A program made the translations under genes and the position numbers. The notes beneath the pieces were generated by a model, which did not search any database, was not told where the DNA came from, and saw only the letters and a program-made list of their open reading frames with translations. A stretch of DNA of 46,561 nucleotides from Gammaproteobacteria bacterium (lineage in GTDB: Bacteria; Pseudomonadota; Gammaproteobacteria; S012-40): assembly GCA_029881255.1 (NCBI GenBank), contig JAOUMY010000018.1, positions 1-46,561 on the forward strand, given 5' to 3'. Positions 1 through 8,808 of this stretch are shown piece by piece. Numbering within the stretch: the first letter of the stretch is position 1; every line of letters begins with the position of its first letter.

Positions 1-974
1 ATGACCTGGGTGGTAACGGCCTGATCGAAGGCACGTATAATGTAACGCTGTGTATACCCGGCTCCGATTGTTCCGCGGGCTTTATGGTCAACCTCAGCGG
101 CAGCTTTAGCGTTACCCACGATGCTGACTTGCATTACGCTTCTGAAGGTGCTGCATACGTACCGATATCTTTGTCTGGCTTCCCATATGATTCCAGATTG
201 CAAACTCCACCAGTCCTTCATCAGGCGAACGCTGGCACGCCCAGTTACTATCACATACTGCATCAGCAAAACACGGAATATGTTATCGGTATAACCGACA
301 TTAACACCGCTGCCAAGCTGGATGTGCACTTTCAAGTAGACTTTCTCGATGCACCACTGTGTTCAACAGACGGAGTCGCGCCCACGCAATATTGCGCAAT
401 GACCTTAGACATTGCAGAGTGGGAGTTCTACTACAAAGTAAACTACTCTGGCGCGGGGGATGAAGGCGTTACATACAATATGACGGTGGAAACCGATTGG
501 ATAAGTCTGGACATCAATGCCGGTGGTGAAATCAAATCAAGTGAAAACCTGGTCGACAATACCCTGGCCTCACTCAATGGTGAAACGACCGTCAAGGCTT
601 TCTGGGATACCCTGGCCGCGCCTCAACGAACCGAGGTGCATCTGTTTGGCAACTACAATACAGCCGTCCCACAGTTTGACCAGGAACTCACTTTGTATTT
701 TGACGCGAACACAACGGGAAGCTATACGCTCGCCGGGCTAAATGCAGACGCCGTCTATTACGATGGTGTAAATACCTGGGATACGATTGCCAATCCAGGT
801 GCGAGTGTGACGATAAACGTAGACCAATACGGCGCATCAGTGGCCTATAGTCCAATAGTCGGAAACTACTCTGTACGTTTGTGTCTACAAGGTGCGCCGG
901 ATTGTACAACACCGGGATATTATATCGACATCGCAGGAAAGTTTGCGATAACGCGGGCGCCGGATGCACTGTGA
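1..974 (+). CDS. Secreted beta-rich repeat protein, 5' end outside window
   Basis: The reading frame is already open at the left edge (first full codon at position 3) and ends at a TGA at 972-974, so this is the C-terminal ~323 residues of a longer protein. I do not recognise a named family. The residues are rich in Gly, Thr, Asn, Tyr and Asp with regular alternation, as in extracellular beta-sandwich repeats. The first visible segment (GTYNVTLCIPGSDC) and the last (GNYSVRLCLQGAPDC) are clearly related, each with a spaced cysteine pair followed by a 'G.F.+T' strand, so the protein is built from repeated modules. Paired cysteines and lack of charged helices suggest export and disulfides. An internal ATG at 84 could be mistaken for the start, but the homologous repeat lies upstream of it. 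It converges on the porin-like gene across a hairpin. Confidence 0.75.
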   Translation, partial: DLGGNGLIEGTYNVTLCIPGSDCSAGFMVNLSGSFSVTHDADLHYASEGAAYVPISLSGFPYDSRLQTPPVLHQANAGTPSYYHILHQQNTEYVIGITDINTAAKLDVHFQVDFLDAPLCSTDGVAPTQYCAMTLDIAEWEFYYKVNYSGAGDEGVTYNMTVETDWISLDINAGGEIKSSENLVDNTLASLNGETTVKAFWDTLAAPQRTEVHLFGNYNTAVPQFDQELTLYFDANTTGSYTLAGLNADAVYYDGVNTWDTIANPGASVTINVDQYGASVAYSPIVGNYSVRLCLQGAPDCTTPGYYIDIAGKFAITRAPDAL

Positions 975-986
975 CAAATTGCTGTT

Positions 987-1019
987 TCGATATGCGACAG
1001 AATTCCTGTCGCATATCGA
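987..1019. terminator. Hairpin between convergent genes
   Basis: Perfect 14-bp inverted repeat: TCGATATGCGACAG at 987-1000, a 5-nt loop, and its complement at 1006-1019. It lies 13 bp after the stop of the repeat protein and 13 bp before the end of the porin-like gene on the other strand. No long T-tract follows on either side, so termination is inferred from position and stem strength. Confidence 0.6.
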
Positions 1020-1031
1020 TATGGCAAATAT

Positions 1032-2006
1032 TTAGTAACGTTTAATTAATCCGATATACAACAAATCTTCGCCCTTCCATTCCTCATCGGCAGCTTGATA
1101 GATGGCCTTATTGGTAAATACCGCATAGAGCTTAGCTTCCTTGCCCATACCTAATTCAAGACCAGCACCGTATTGGCGTTCGAAGTTTTCGCCATCCTGC
1201 CATTTGTGTCCATAGAAGCCACTTACAAACGCAAAATGGTTAATCTCAAGCGATCTCCCGGATACAAAAACGGCATCAATCTTGGCATTGTTTAAACGCT
1301 CATAGACGGCGCTTAAGGCGAGGCTGCCCTCGCCCAGATCCGGGCTAATCAAAGCCTGTATCGATGACTCATCATCCAGTCCATCACCAAGCTGACTAAA
1401 TTTTGCAACTGCTAGACCCGCAGAAATTGCCGAGATACTACTACGTACGCTGGCGCTGACTATTGAACCCTTGAAACCTAAGTCATAAACACCATTCTTG
1501 ACATTGCCAACTGTAGTGCCGAAATCAAGCTGGATGTTGGAAGCAACCGTCTTTTTCACACGCAGACTATTTCCCTGTCTTTGATTTGCAGCAGAGCTTA
1601 AGACATTTCGATAATCAACAAATGAATTTTCAAATATATTCGCTTTACCCGTCAGTGCTGAATGGGGCATCAACATTCTCCCTGCCAATACCTCCCAGCC
1701 TGACAATTTCAAACCGATATATTGATCTCTCTTGGCAATTTGTACATTAAAGACATCTTTTCCCAAATCAACATTGCCGTCCATTTGCCATTCGATACGC
1801 CAAAAATATCTATCCTTGCTGCCATCAACACCAATAAGCGATGAACGACTATACAACCCGGCGTTGTCCTTGCCGTCTTTTTCATCCAGATCCCAATTGT
1901 ATTCAAAATGGAATTTCGTATAGGCAACCGAATCCGCCATCGCTGTGCTAACGCTAAACAGGAAAACAATCAGTACCAGATACATTTTAGAATTCTTCAT
2001 CATCAT
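1032..2006 (-). CDS. Porin-like outer-membrane beta-barrel protein
   Basis: 324 residues. A signal peptide (MMMKNSKMYLVLIVFLFS.., cleavage after AMA) is followed by alternating amphipathic strands such as YTKFHFEYNWDL, RYFWRIEWQMDG and QYGAGLELGMG. The chain ends in '..LLYIGLIKRY', an aromatic C-terminal residue as expected of BAM-inserted barrels. Length and strand pattern fit general porin-type proteins, but substrate cannot be told. The start at 2006 is chosen because its ATG overlaps the TGA of the upstream gene (ATGA), indicating translational coupling; a longer frame would need a TTG at 2015. It is the last gene of a possible leftward run with the unknown exported protein and, more distantly, the TolC-like protein. 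Confidence is good for an outer-membrane barrel and low for any specific transport role. Confidence 0.65.
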   Translation of the reverse strand: MMMKNSKMYLVLIVFLFSVSTAMADSVAYTKFHFEYNWDLDEKDGKDNAGLYSRSSLIGVDGSKDRYFWRIEWQMDGNVDLGKDVFNVQIAKRDQYIGLKLSGWEVLAGRMLMPHSALTGKANIFENSFVDYRNVLSSAANQRQGNSLRVKKTVASNIQLDFGTTVGNVKNGVYDLGFKGSIVSASVRSSISAISAGLAVAKFSQLGDGLDDESSIQALISPDLGEGSLALSAVYERLNNAKIDAVFVSGRSLEINHFAFVSGFYGHKWQDGENFERQYGAGLELGMGKEAKLYAVFTNKAIYQAADEEWKGEDLLYIGLIKRY

Positions 2007-3250
2007 AGCGCCCAATTAATCATGCCGACCACCTTGAACAGACTATCCATATTGGCAAAGCCTGCAATCGAAATAGGACTGTCTTCCGTTGCTCCCGGCT
2101 CAGCGCCGAGAAACAACATGTATTTCCAGTTTGCACCTAACCAGAAGTCCAGACCCTTCACATTGATCGGATTGAATTTAACGAACAACTCGAGTTCGTG
2201 TGCGTAAAATATGGGAAAAAGCCCGAAGTCCAGTTCCTCGGCTGAGGTCAGCTCGATACGCCAGGTGCCTAAGCGTGGACGATAACCGAAATAGATATTC
2301 TCTTTCTCTATTGTGGTTTCCTGTATCACGCCATAGGTATAGACCCTGGCGTCGTAAATATTTCTCTCCTTCGCCGCGCGATCAGCGAGTTCCTCCAGAT
2401 AAACCTCATTCGCGGCCTGCTGACAGATATCATATTCTTCGTAGGTACCACCGTAGTTATAGACAAACGAACAATCCAGAGGCTCGGGATTCCCACCTAC
2501 CAGCTGGCTGTAGTTGTACGGCTTTTGATACTTCAGATAGTACAAGCCACAACGACTGTCCTTGCCTTTGAACTGATCGATTTTGATATTAAACAAAGCC
2601 GAAACCATGGAATCCACGCAGGGAAAACCGCCGCTATCAAAGGTGAACTTGATCTCTTCAAACTTGGTTTGCAAATGTAGCGTCTCGTTTGCCACCAAAT
2701 TGCTACTACCGCCGACAAAGGGAAAATAATTCATCGTGGAATTCTGTGGGGTCACCTGGATATTGAACAACTCCTTGGCATAACTGATCTTTAGCGGCGC
2801 CTTTTCCATATTGTCGGCGCCGAAGCCCAGCCAGAATTGCAATTTGTTATACGATTGTTCGAGATTCGATTCCTGATCGTCTGCGATCAATTGTTCCTTG
2901 TTCCAAACGTCTTTATCACTGACACGAAACGCAGAATCTGATTTGAACCCTTGAGAGGTAATTTTTACCTCGACCGGTACGCCATCGATACCGGTATTCA
3001 GATCGAGATAGTGACTCATGAAGCCTTTGGTCTTGTACTCGATATTAGGGATTTCTTCTGGCATCCAGAAGTTATATTCCGACCCATAGCTGAGATCCAC
3101 GTAATCGATAAACAGCAGCGATTTGCGTTGAATTTCCTCCGCAGAAACGACCGAAAGTGTGGATGAGAAAAGAAGAAGCGCCAGAATGGTTTTCAATATG
3201 CTCGATTGCGCTCGAGCGACAGACAAAATACTCGCCAGATAAAATGCCAT
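2003..3250 (-). CDS. Exported protein of unknown function
   Basis: About 415 residues; I do not recognise the family. A hydrophobic export signal (KTILALLLFSSTLSVVSA, then EE) begins the mature protein. The rest is rich in Tyr, Phe and Asn, with many alternating short strands and four to five cysteines in the middle (around CVDSMV, RCGLYY, LDCSFVY and YDICQQ), compatible with a periplasmic or outer-membrane protein with disulfides. The start is uncertain: ATG at 3250 gives a long n-region, while a TTG at 3196 would give a textbook signal peptide (MKTILALLLF..); TTG at 3277 is less likely. Its stop overlaps the start of the porin-like gene by 4 nt, so the two products probably act together at the outer membrane. 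A 266-bp gap separates it from the upstream TolC-like gene; whether they share a transcript is open. Confidence 0.6.
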   Translation of the reverse strand: MAFYLASILSVARAQSSILKTILALLLFSSTLSVVSAEEIQRKSLLFIDYVDLSYGSEYNFWMPEEIPNIEYKTKGFMSHYLDLNTGIDGVPVEVKITSQGFKSDSAFRVSDKDVWNKEQLIADDQESNLEQSYNKLQFWLGFGADNMEKAPLKISYAKELFNIQVTPQNSTMNYFPFVGGSSNLVANETLHLQTKFEEIKFTFDSGGFPCVDSMVSALFNIKIDQFKGKDSRCGLYYLKYQKPYNYSQLVGGNPEPLDCSFVYNYGGTYEEYDICQQAANEVYLEELADRAAKERNIYDARVYTYGVIQETTIEKENIYFGYRPRLGTWRIELTSAEELDFGLFPIFYAHELELFVKFNPINVKGLDFWLGANWKYMLFLGAEPGATEDSPISIAGFANMDSLFKVVGMINWAL

Positions 3251-3516
3251 CAAAACAGATACTCCAAAAATTGACAACTTTAAGAACCCAGGACACCTCC
3301 CTGTTTTTTATATATTTATAAACCCCGCCACAGGTCGCAAGACTACACCAAACCAGGCAAAAGAAAAAGAGCGGATTCCCATTCATTTACTCAGTGATTG
3401 ATGTTCTCTCGACTTAGTCGATGTGAAACGCTGCCGACTCCTGTCATCACAGGTCCATCAGAAGCATATTGCGGGCCGGTTACATTTTAGAAAAAAGTGC
3501 TATCGCCCCCACTCGT

Positions 3517-4944
3517 TTACATCTCGATCAAGATATTGCTTTGACCGTCGGCTTCGTCGTAGACTCGGTCGAATATATCCAGGTAGTCGAGATAGACGTG
3601 ACGACGATCGAACTCGATTTTTATGCGCTCTTTCTGCGCGTAGTACGCCGCGATAAAAGCCTCCACCAGCGTGTGGCTGCTAGATCCCGAAACCGTGGTA
3701 TTTTTCATTTCAATTTCCAATAATTCAGTGGCCTTGATGACACGATCATCGGCTTTCGCCAAAAGTTGTTGATAGTCGTCGAGTTTGCTTTTTGTTGTTT
3801 TGTATTGAATCGTCTTTTCTAACAAAAGCGATTCTGCCTCAGACTTCCCATACAACAGCGCGGCCTCGCTATGATCGAGCCTATTGTTAGCTGACGCATC
3901 CATTAGTGCATAGTCGAACCTAAGTCCAATAAAGCGTGAATCCTGATCGTATGATTCTGCTGGTGAAGACCTCGTATGTAGATTGGCCTGCACTTCTAAA
4001 AATACGCCAGGAAGTTTCTCATTCGCTGCTTTTCGGTTTACGAGTTCGGCACTGTCTATGGTCAACTCGGCCTCCTGCATTTCGCGTACATTCCGTAAAT
4101 CCTCTTCTGAATAGGAAAGTGTCGGTATGTCACCTGTTTTACGGTATTGAGGCGTGATCTCGGAAGTCTCCTCCAGGCCTGTTAAAACCTTTATATGCTT
4201 CGCTATAGAATTGTATTCTGTTTGATGTACTCTTTGTTCCTGGGTTAAAAAACTGCTTAGTTCCGCAATTCTCGCCATATCGAGAGGCGTCGTAAACGCA
4301 GACGACGTCGACTTCGCAATAGTCTCCAGCAAACTTTGAAATTCCTCAGTATTGTCTCGAAGTCGATAGCGTTGATTCCAGTCGAGGTAGATGCGTATAT
4401 GTTTCAGCAGGAATTGTTCTATATGTTCCATGCGATCTAAATCATACGTCTGAATACTATTGTTATAGATCCGCAGGTTTCTTCTATCGTTGCTGCCAAA
4501 CATGTTTCTTACCAGTGGCAATGTTGCGTTAACATCCACGGTATTGCGGTTCATCTGATAATTTTCATAACTTGTCAGTGAAGCATCATACATAGTAGAC
4601 GTCCCACTTCGCCTTATGTAATTCAATCTTGGCGTTAGAGAAAAACGTAACCCAGTATGAGCCTCAACGGCATTGAATTTCATACCTATGTCTCTGGAAA
4701 AAATTGTCTCACGGTCTTCACTGTGCAGAACACCCGTCGACGACGTTCCATATAACGATACCGTCACTCCATATTGCGTCGTGCGTTGGGCAGCATTCAA
4801 GACGTTAAGACGAAATCGTTGATTGCGCGATTCAAGATGAGGGTGCTCGTCAACAAGTGTTTCGAGGAATCCTCTTACCGTTAAAACATCCGCTTGGGAA
4901 ATGACAGGAATTAGACACAACAGAATGAATATGCTGATACGCAT
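3517..4944 (-). CDS. TolC-like outer-membrane protein
   Basis: 475 residues with a signal peptide (MRISIFILLCLIPVISQA). The mature part has the TolC/OEP layout: two repeats, each with amphipathic strands (HTGLRFSLTPRLNYI; RFIGLRFDYALMD) and long charged alpha-helical stretches (e.g. the segments around residues 200-270 and 345-420). That is typical of channel-tunnel proteins that connect inner-membrane pumps to the outside. Length matches the family (~450-490). The start at 4944 is preferred because GGGGCG lies 6 nt upstream and the export signal begins there; a TTG at 4959 adds five residues. No pump or adaptor gene is adjacent, so its partner is elsewhere or it works with the two exported proteins downstream. 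It is a divergent member; an exopolysaccharide or adhesin export role is equally possible. Confidence 0.65.
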   Translation of the reverse strand: MRISIFILLCLIPVISQADVLTVRGFLETLVDEHPHLESRNQRFRLNVLNAAQRTTQYGVTVSLYGTSSTGVLHSEDRETIFSRDIGMKFNAVEAHTGLRFSLTPRLNYIRRSGTSTMYDASLTSYENYQMNRNTVDVNATLPLVRNMFGSNDRRNLRIYNNSIQTYDLDRMEHIEQFLLKHIRIYLDWNQRYRLRDNTEEFQSLLETIAKSTSSAFTTPLDMARIAELSSFLTQEQRVHQTEYNSIAKHIKVLTGLEETSEITPQYRKTGDIPTLSYSEEDLRNVREMQEAELTIDSAELVNRKAANEKLPGVFLEVQANLHTRSSPAESYDQDSRFIGLRFDYALMDASANNRLDHSEAALLYGKSEAESLLLEKTIQYKTTKSKLDDYQQLLAKADDRVIKATELLEIEMKNTTVSGSSSHTLVEAFIAAYYAQKERIKIEFDRRHVYLDYLDIFDRVYDEADGQSNILIEM

Positions 4945-5027
4945 TTTTTCGCCCCACAAATTATTTGAATTATTGGGCGCGATTATAACGTGTGTAGCGC
5001 AGACGGGGTATACGTTTCTACTCGGAA

Positions 5028-5633
5028 TCAGCCTTTTGGCTCAGGATTCCCCAACAGACTCAACACAGTCTCAATTATTTGTCCGAGTTGTTGTTCCGGA
5101 GTACCTGCCTTGGCCATGACGCTGATACCTTGCAACATCATATTGATGGTGGCGGCGATGGCGGCAGTATTCGTATCCGGTGAGAGTTCGCCATTATTGA
5201 CGGCCTGATCGAGCGCTTCCTGAAAAATTTTCTCCATATCCGTCCAGCCCCCACGCACCGCCATTGCGATATCGGGCTGATGTGGGCCAAGTTCCACTGC
5301 GGTATTGTTGAGAAAACATCCGAAGTTGCCTTCATCGGATTTGTGCGCATCTTTCAATGAGTAGAAGTAATTGAGCAGACGTTCCCGCACCGATCCTGGT
5401 GCATCGAGCAGCAATGCGCGGGTTGTGGCTATTGCCTGATCTTTGTAGCGTTGCAGGGCGAGTTTGTATAACTGGTTCTTATTCCCGAAGGTGTCATACA
5501 GGCTGGCGCGGTTAATCCCCATGCCCTTGACCAGGTCCTGCATCGATGTCAGTTCATAGCCCTGCCGCCAGAAAACCGCAAGCGCGCGATCCAGTGCTGC
5601 ATCCTTATCAAATTGCTTTTGCGGGCCGACCAT
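5028..5633 (-). CDS. TetR/AcrR family transcriptional repressor
   Basis: 201 residues, the usual TetR length. An N-terminal helix-turn-helix spans about residues 10-55 (FDKDAALDRALAVFWRQGYE, then TSMQDLVKGMGINRASLYDTFGNK, the recognition helix being around INRASLYDTF). The rest is an all-helical ligand-binding and dimerisation domain ending in NMMLQGISVMAKAG. It is divergent from the exported metallo-beta-lactamase-fold gene, and the 223-bp gap holds a perfect operator-like palindrome overlapping both promoters. The inference is that it represses itself and that enzyme and is released by a small molecule, perhaps the enzyme's substrate. ATG at 5633 is clear. It may have no other target in this window. 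Confidence 0.9.
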   Translation of the reverse strand: MVGPQKQFDKDAALDRALAVFWRQGYELTSMQDLVKGMGINRASLYDTFGNKNQLYKLALQRYKDQAIATTRALLLDAPGSVRERLLNYFYSLKDAHKSDEGNFGCFLNNTAVELGPHQPDIAMAVRGGWTDMEKIFQEALDQAVNNGELSPDTNTAAIAATINMMLQGISVMAKAGTPEQQLGQIIETVLSLLGNPEPKG

Positions 5634-5715
5634 AGTGTCTTACCTTCACTATTCTCTACAAGATTTCTAATTTTCTACATAAAACCAGTGTGTTACATCT
5701 TGTAACAAGTTTTTC

Positions 5716-5744
5716 ATTATCTCACGCTTGACACAGTTTACCAA
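5716..5744 (-). promoter_or_regulatory. Predicted sigma-70 promoter for the TetR gene
   Basis: On the minus strand TTGGTA (5739-5744) and GATAAT (5716-5721) are separated by 17 nt. The -35 box ends 2 bp from the palindromic operator, so a bound repressor would block polymerase. Read by eye from the consensus. Confidence 0.5.
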
Positions 5745-5756
5745 AACTGGAATGAT
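5728..5756 (+). promoter_or_regulatory. Predicted sigma-70 promoter for the metallo-beta-lactamase-fold gene
   Basis: Perfect TTGACA at 5728-5733 and AATGAT at 5751-5756 with 17-nt spacing. The -10 box lies inside the left arm of the operator, a classic repressor arrangement. The predicted 5' leader is about 95 nt. Confidence 0.55.
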
Positions 5757-5783
5757 CGTTCCATGTTGGAACGATCATTCCAG
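5747..5783. promoter_or_regulatory. Perfect 16-bp inverted repeat, likely TetR operator
   Basis: CTGGAATGATCGTTCC (5747-5762), a 5-nt spacer ATGTT, and the exact complement at 5768-5783. Each arm is itself nearly palindromic (GGAATGATCGTTCC), so the site may hold two repressor dimers. From memory, GGAATGA-type palindromes are known for some TetR repressors such as Bm3R1. It lies between divergent genes over both predicted promoters. Confidence 0.75.
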
Positions 5784-5856
5784 CTATGTCAGGCATGTGC
5801 GCACATGGCCGTGGTTACGCTTTATCTCAAACATTTCCCCAGGAAGGAGAAGTACA

Positions 5857-7455
5857 ATGAAACACCTAGCAAAAACGCTGACGGTTTCCAGTCTGCTGCT
5901 AACAAGTATAGGCTGGACGGCCAACAGCCTCGCCGATTCCCCCGCCGAAATAACGCGCATCGCTGACGCCATGGGCGGGCTTGAACGGCTGCGCTCAGTG
6001 AGCAATCAAACGGTTTCGGCGGATATAACCGGTATCGCGCCGCTGCAGGCGCCCGTTCCCGGCGGCGAGCCTGAACGATTCGACAATATCACTTACACGA
6101 TAACACGCGCCCTGGATGGCGAACGCTTCAACACGCATTGGACGCTCGATATCGAGTTTCCGTTGAAGACACACTATGCCTTCACTGAGATTATCAACGG
6201 CGAACATGGCGCAGTACTCGGTGTGGATAGCATTCTGCAAACGCCACAAGCGCCGATGCAGGCGATACGTCTCGGCGCGCGCAAGATTAACCATTTCGTC
6301 ACCTCGCCGGTGGCCGTCGTCAAAGCCATGCTAGCCGCGCCGACTGAAGTCGTCTTACTTGGCTCTCTCGAACATAGAGAAAGAAATGAAACCGTTCTGG
6401 CGATAAAAAAATACGGCAAAGATATACAGCTGTGGATAGATAACAATACGCATTTGCCCATCAAGGCAAGCTACTGGGATTCGAATCCCTCATACGGTGA
6501 TACACAAATCGTTACACAGTATAGCGACTGGCAAGACGCTGCAGGTATCAAAGTGCCAATGTTGATTAAGCAATCAGATCAGGGAATGGAAATGGTACGC
6601 ATCCAACGCCGGTCTGTTGAATTTGACATCGCATTTATCGCAGACCCGTTTGAGGTTCCCGCGTCTCTGAACGTAGACTTGGATACAGGGCTGTACAATA
6701 TAGGCGTGAAATATGCGAACTGGTTTCACCGCTATCTTCTGGTTGGCATCCCCTTCGACCTTAACCAGTACTCACCCGAATCGGTATTCTTACACCCGGT
6801 CGGCGATGGCGTGTTTTACCTACAGGGATTTACTCATCATTCCTTGATTGTCGAGATGTCGGACTATCTGGTGTTATTCGATCCCGTATTACTCGAAGAA
6901 CGTACGCAACTGGTATTGCCTGTGATTAAACAACAGTGGCCGAATAAGAAAATCAAGTATGTCGTACCGACGCATTTCCATGTCGATCACAGCGGAGGCT
7001 TACGTGGCTATGTCGCCGACGGTGCGCAACTCGTCACCACCGAACGTAATGAAGACTTCTATGAAAACGTGCTCAAATCCAAACACATTGTTTATCCTGA
7101 CTTGCTCGCACTCATGCACAAAAAAGCTCGTATGCTCGAGATTAACGACGGTGAAACCTATGTCATTGATGACGGTGAGAGACGCATTCATTTGCTACAG
7201 ATTGCCAATCGACATGCCCCCGGACTTATCGCGCCCTATATAGAAGATCAAAAAATACTATTTATCTCTGATCTCTACAGCCCCGGCTTCTTTACGGCGC
7301 CAATACCGCCACAGTTTTCGTATTGGGGTCTGGATTTGTATAACGATCTCCTCCCCCGCAAGCTGGAAATAAAAACAATAATCGGCGCACACGGCGGCAT
7401 GGGAAGTTTTCAGGACTTTATTGACGCAATGAACCTTACGTTTCCGGAGCTATAA
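5857..7455 (+). CDS. Exported metallo-beta-lactamase-fold hydrolase
   Basis: 532 residues with a signal peptide (MKHLAKTLTVSSLLLTSIGW.., cleavage near SLA-DSP). Residues about 25-300 form a beta-rich N-terminal domain of the kind seen in outer-membrane-lipoprotein-like proteins. The C-terminal half is a metallo-beta-lactamase fold: HFHVDH at 373-378 (H373, H375, D377, H378), H453 (NRHAPG), D472 (FISDLYSP) and H512 (GAHGGMG), i.e. a complete two-metal site. The start at 5857 is fixed by AGGAAGGAGA at 5841-5850. The substrate is unknown; the fold covers thioesterases, lactonases and quinol-like hydrolases. Divergent TetR control suggests an inducible, substrate-responsive periplasmic enzyme. 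The gene ends just before a strong hairpin shared with the convergent beta-helix gene. Confidence 0.85.
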   Translation: MKHLAKTLTVSSLLLTSIGWTANSLADSPAEITRIADAMGGLERLRSVSNQTVSADITGIAPLQAPVPGGEPERFDNITYTITRALDGERFNTHWTLDIEFPLKTHYAFTEIINGEHGAVLGVDSILQTPQAPMQAIRLGARKINHFVTSPVAVVKAMLAAPTEVVLLGSLEHRERNETVLAIKKYGKDIQLWIDNNTHLPIKASYWDSNPSYGDTQIVTQYSDWQDAAGIKVPMLIKQSDQGMEMVRIQRRSVEFDIAFIADPFEVPASLNVDLDTGLYNIGVKYANWFHRYLLVGIPFDLNQYSPESVFLHPVGDGVFYLQGFTHHSLIVEMSDYLVLFDPVLLEERTQLVLPVIKQQWPNKKIKYVVPTHFHVDHSGGLRGYVADGAQLVTTERNEDFYENVLKSKHIVYPDLLALMHKKARMLEINDGETYVIDDGERRIHLLQIANRHAPGLIAPYIEDQKILFISDLYSPGFFTAPIPPQFSYWGLDLYNDLLPRKLEIKTIIGAHGGMGSFQDFIDAMNLTFPEL

Positions 7456-7463
7456 ATATTTAA

Positions 7464-7494
7464 GTGGGGTCAGATAAGCTGTATCTGACCCCAC
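7464..7494. terminator. Bidirectional hairpin between convergent genes
   Basis: Perfect 13-bp stem: GTGGGGTCAGATA at 7464-7476, a 5-nt loop, complement at 7482-7494. It sits 8 bp after the metallo-hydrolase stop and 16 bp before the end of the convergent beta-helix gene. The GGGGTCAGA/TCTGACCCC core also resembles dispersed REP-like palindromes found in some gammaproteobacteria (see findings). Confidence 0.65.
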
Positions 7495-7510
7495 ATATTG
7501 CCATTTAAAA

Positions 7511-8728
7511 TCAGTACCGACAACGCACATCACCTCGGGACAAGGATGTGCGGTCACAAAAAGCTTTGCCTATATCATTACCCGCGACGGTGCCTCCATT
7601 ATCCGGGTCGGTCCTGAAGGTAATTCTGGAACCAAATGTCACAATGACATCTGCGTTAAATACTTTTTCTGATGCCTCATCATGGCGATGCATGTTCATA
7701 GGGTCGACGGTACCTCGATTCCCGTTGATATCAGATCGTTGCAGTATAGCGCTGCTTCCATCATCAAGCATGACACCGGCCTTTACGTTATTGTTGGCAC
7801 GTATAGAGGCATTTTGCCCAATATCGAGTTTGCTGGTGGATTCCACCAAAACACCTGTACCTGCGTTATTTCTTGCAGTTATTCGTGGAAAACCGGACTC
7901 TCTCGCAAAAAAACCAAACAAGTTCATAGCCGCATTGTCGATACTAATTCCCTCGCGTCCATTATTCTCGCTAATAACTTCCGAATCACCATCAATTTCA
8001 AAATTACTATTGGAAACTACATCAAGTCCGTCACGGCCATTGTCGTGACTATGAATGCTGGCATTGAACAACATCCCAGTGGAACCGGTATTAACGGAAA
8101 GTCCGATGGTACGATTGGAGTGAACATTGACCTTAGCATTCTCAGTTACAAATAGACTGGAGTTTATCGATATCTGCCCCCCTAAGGTGTTATCCGAGAT
8201 TTCTACCATGCTATCTGCATCGCCGGAACGGGTGATGTGAAGCTTGGAACCGTTTAAAACCTGCAAACCAAACACAAAATTTCGCGCGATATGATTGTTG
8301 TTTTCGAATACTCCTGACGCACCATTATCGATCACAACACCATGGACATTTCCAATTAAGCTCACATCACTCATTTGAAAACTCGCATTATTGGTTGCAT
8401 GTATACCCATTACGCCTTTTTCGATACTCAGACCAGACAATATCACGCGGTGAGCACCATCGATAACGATCCGATCCTGGGGGAAAAATCCGCTTAGAAC
8501 GGCATTGTTTCCCGAAATAGTAATATCATTTTTATTGATATACAGAGCATCATTACACACACCACTGACAACCAGCGTAGTACCTTCACCGGCACTAGCA
8601 AGCGCAGTTGCTAATGCGCCGGGTGGTGAATTCGTGCAGTCGACACTGATCATAGCCGCGTGTGCGCTCAGGGGAATTACCGCAGACAATCCAGTGAAAA
8701 ACAAAATAGACGATAGGCGTTTTTTCAT
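7511..8728 (-). CDS. Secreted right-handed beta-helix protein
   Basis: 405 residues. The signal peptide (MKKRLSSILFFTGLSAVIPL.., cleavage after AHA) is followed by a long run of short repeats rich in Asn, Gly, Ser, Val and Ile (ITISGNNAVLSG, VILSGLSIEKG, GISIDNAAMNLFG, GVMLDDGSSAILQ), the signature of parallel beta-helices such as pectate-lyase-like or polymorphic-repeat proteins. No catalytic motif for a polysaccharide lyase was seen, so binding or structural surface function is as likely as enzymatic. Cysteines near the start (DCTNSP, GVCND) and end (FCDRTS, RCRY) could cap the helix with disulfides. ATG at 8728 has AAGGAGAG 5 nt upstream. It is a single-gene unit with its own AT-rich promoter region. 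Confidence 0.8.
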   Translation of the reverse strand: MKKRLSSILFFTGLSAVIPLSAHAAMISVDCTNSPPGALATALASAGEGTTLVVSGVCNDALYINKNDITISGNNAVLSGFFPQDRIVIDGAHRVILSGLSIEKGVMGIHATNNASFQMSDVSLIGNVHGVVIDNGASGVFENNNHIARNFVFGLQVLNGSKLHITRSGDADSMVEISDNTLGGQISINSSLFVTENAKVNVHSNRTIGLSVNTGSTGMLFNASIHSHDNGRDGLDVVSNSNFEIDGDSEVISENNGREGISIDNAAMNLFGFFARESGFPRITARNNAGTGVLVESTSKLDIGQNASIRANNNVKAGVMLDDGSSAILQRSDINGNRGTVDPMNMHRHDEASEKVFNADVIVTFGSRITFRTDPDNGGTVAGNDIGKAFCDRTSLSRGDVRCRY

Positions 8729-8780
8729 ATAACTCTCCTTGTTAGTAAAAAATCCCGGTTAGATGCAACTTTTCGCTAAT

Positions 8781-8797
8781 ATTATAGAAGAATTATA
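8781..8797 (-). promoter_or_regulatory. Possible -10 elements for the beta-helix gene
   Basis: On the minus strand two perfect TATAAT hexamers occur at 8792-8797 and 8781-8786, about 50-65 bp upstream of the beta-helix start, in an 80-bp gap. No good -35 was found at proper spacing, so this is tentative. Confidence 0.35.
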
Positions 8798-8808
8798 TCT
8801 AGTTTCAC

